Part shown: positions 5,950 through 6,093 of the stretch, in pieces
Layout of the letters: each line of letters starts with the position of its first letter
Numbering within the stretch: position 1 is the first letter of the stretch
Position numbers and translations under genes: made by a program
From: an uncultured Rhodobacter sp.
GTDB taxonomy: Bacteria > Pseudomonadota > Alphaproteobacteria > Rhodobacterales > Rhodobacteraceae
Assembly (NCBI GenBank): GCA_937901435.1
Contig: CALGTJ010000585.1
Coordinates: 1 to 6,093 of the forward strand
Direction: 5' to 3'
Length of the DNA stretch: 6,093 nt
Notes under the pieces: generated by a model
What the model saw: only the letters and a program-made list of their open reading frames with translations
Databases searched by the model: none
What the model was told of the DNA's origin: nothing

Positions 5950-6093
5950 TTTTGGCGGGTGCGTTGCAGGATATCCACCGTCATTCTGCTCATGGATTCG
6001 AAGGACTTGTTAATATGATCCTGGAAAATCTTTAGGAGTTCGTAAGCGCCGCGTTATCGCCCTCGTAGACGTTTGAAGTCTGTCATCTGAGAA
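5950..6093. other. Gene-free end of the window
   Basis: No terminator with a clear GC stem and T-run follows the kinase, and no coding region can be supported on either strand. A purine-rich AGGAG (6034-6038) resembles a Shine-Dalgarno, but no ATG, GTG or TTG follows at a usable distance. The frame offset from the kinase stays open from 5946 to a TAG at 6033-6035. Confidence 0.5.

Noticed and set aside
6067..6081. AGAC...GTCT hairpin near the window end as a terminator
   Set aside because: The stem is only four base pairs, with no GC-rich core and no T-run.

Overview
The window looks like a piece of an alphaproteobacterial chromosome, most likely from the marine Rhodobacterales/Roseobacter group. 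This rests on the moderately high GC, the codon use, and my recollection that the small regulator plus soluble hybrid kinase in the right half is common in that group. It is an inference from style, not from a marker gene. All five protein genes lie on the plus strand. I see no tRNA, rRNA, CRISPR array, insertion sequence or phage gene.

Bases 1-2902 hold the end of a tightly packed operon for 2-aminoethylphosphonate (AEP) synthesis. It contains phosphoenolpyruvate mutase (5' end outside the window), thiamine-diphosphate-dependent phosphonopyruvate decarboxylase, and a class V PLP aminotransferase expected to turn phosphonoacetaldehyde into AEP. The three genes overlap by 1 and 8 bases, which points to translational coupling. 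Together they carry phosphoenolpyruvate to phosphonopyruvate, phosphonoacetaldehyde and AEP. No gene that attaches AEP to a lipid, glycan or natural product is visible here; any such gene would have to lie upstream. The type of mutase sequence suggests, but does not show, that a cytidylyltransferase domain may sit in the missing N-terminus.

Bases 2903-3349 are a gap of about 450 bp without a convincing gene. It starts with a weak terminator-like hairpin, then an AT-rich patch with a repeated heptamer, a perfect 15-base dyad further in, and a 12-codon mini-ORF that overlaps the start of the next gene.

Bases 3350-5949 hold a second two-gene unit with an 11-base spacer. The first gene encodes a cysteine-containing protein of about 176 residues that I match to the 'methanogen output domain 1' (MetOD1) family. 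The second encodes a 685-residue soluble hybrid histidine kinase with PAS-like, coiled-coil, GAF-like, HisKA, HATPase and receiver regions. They probably form one signalling module. Whether it has anything to do with the phosphonate operon cannot be told from position alone. The last 144 bases (5950-6093) carry no gene or terminator that I can support.
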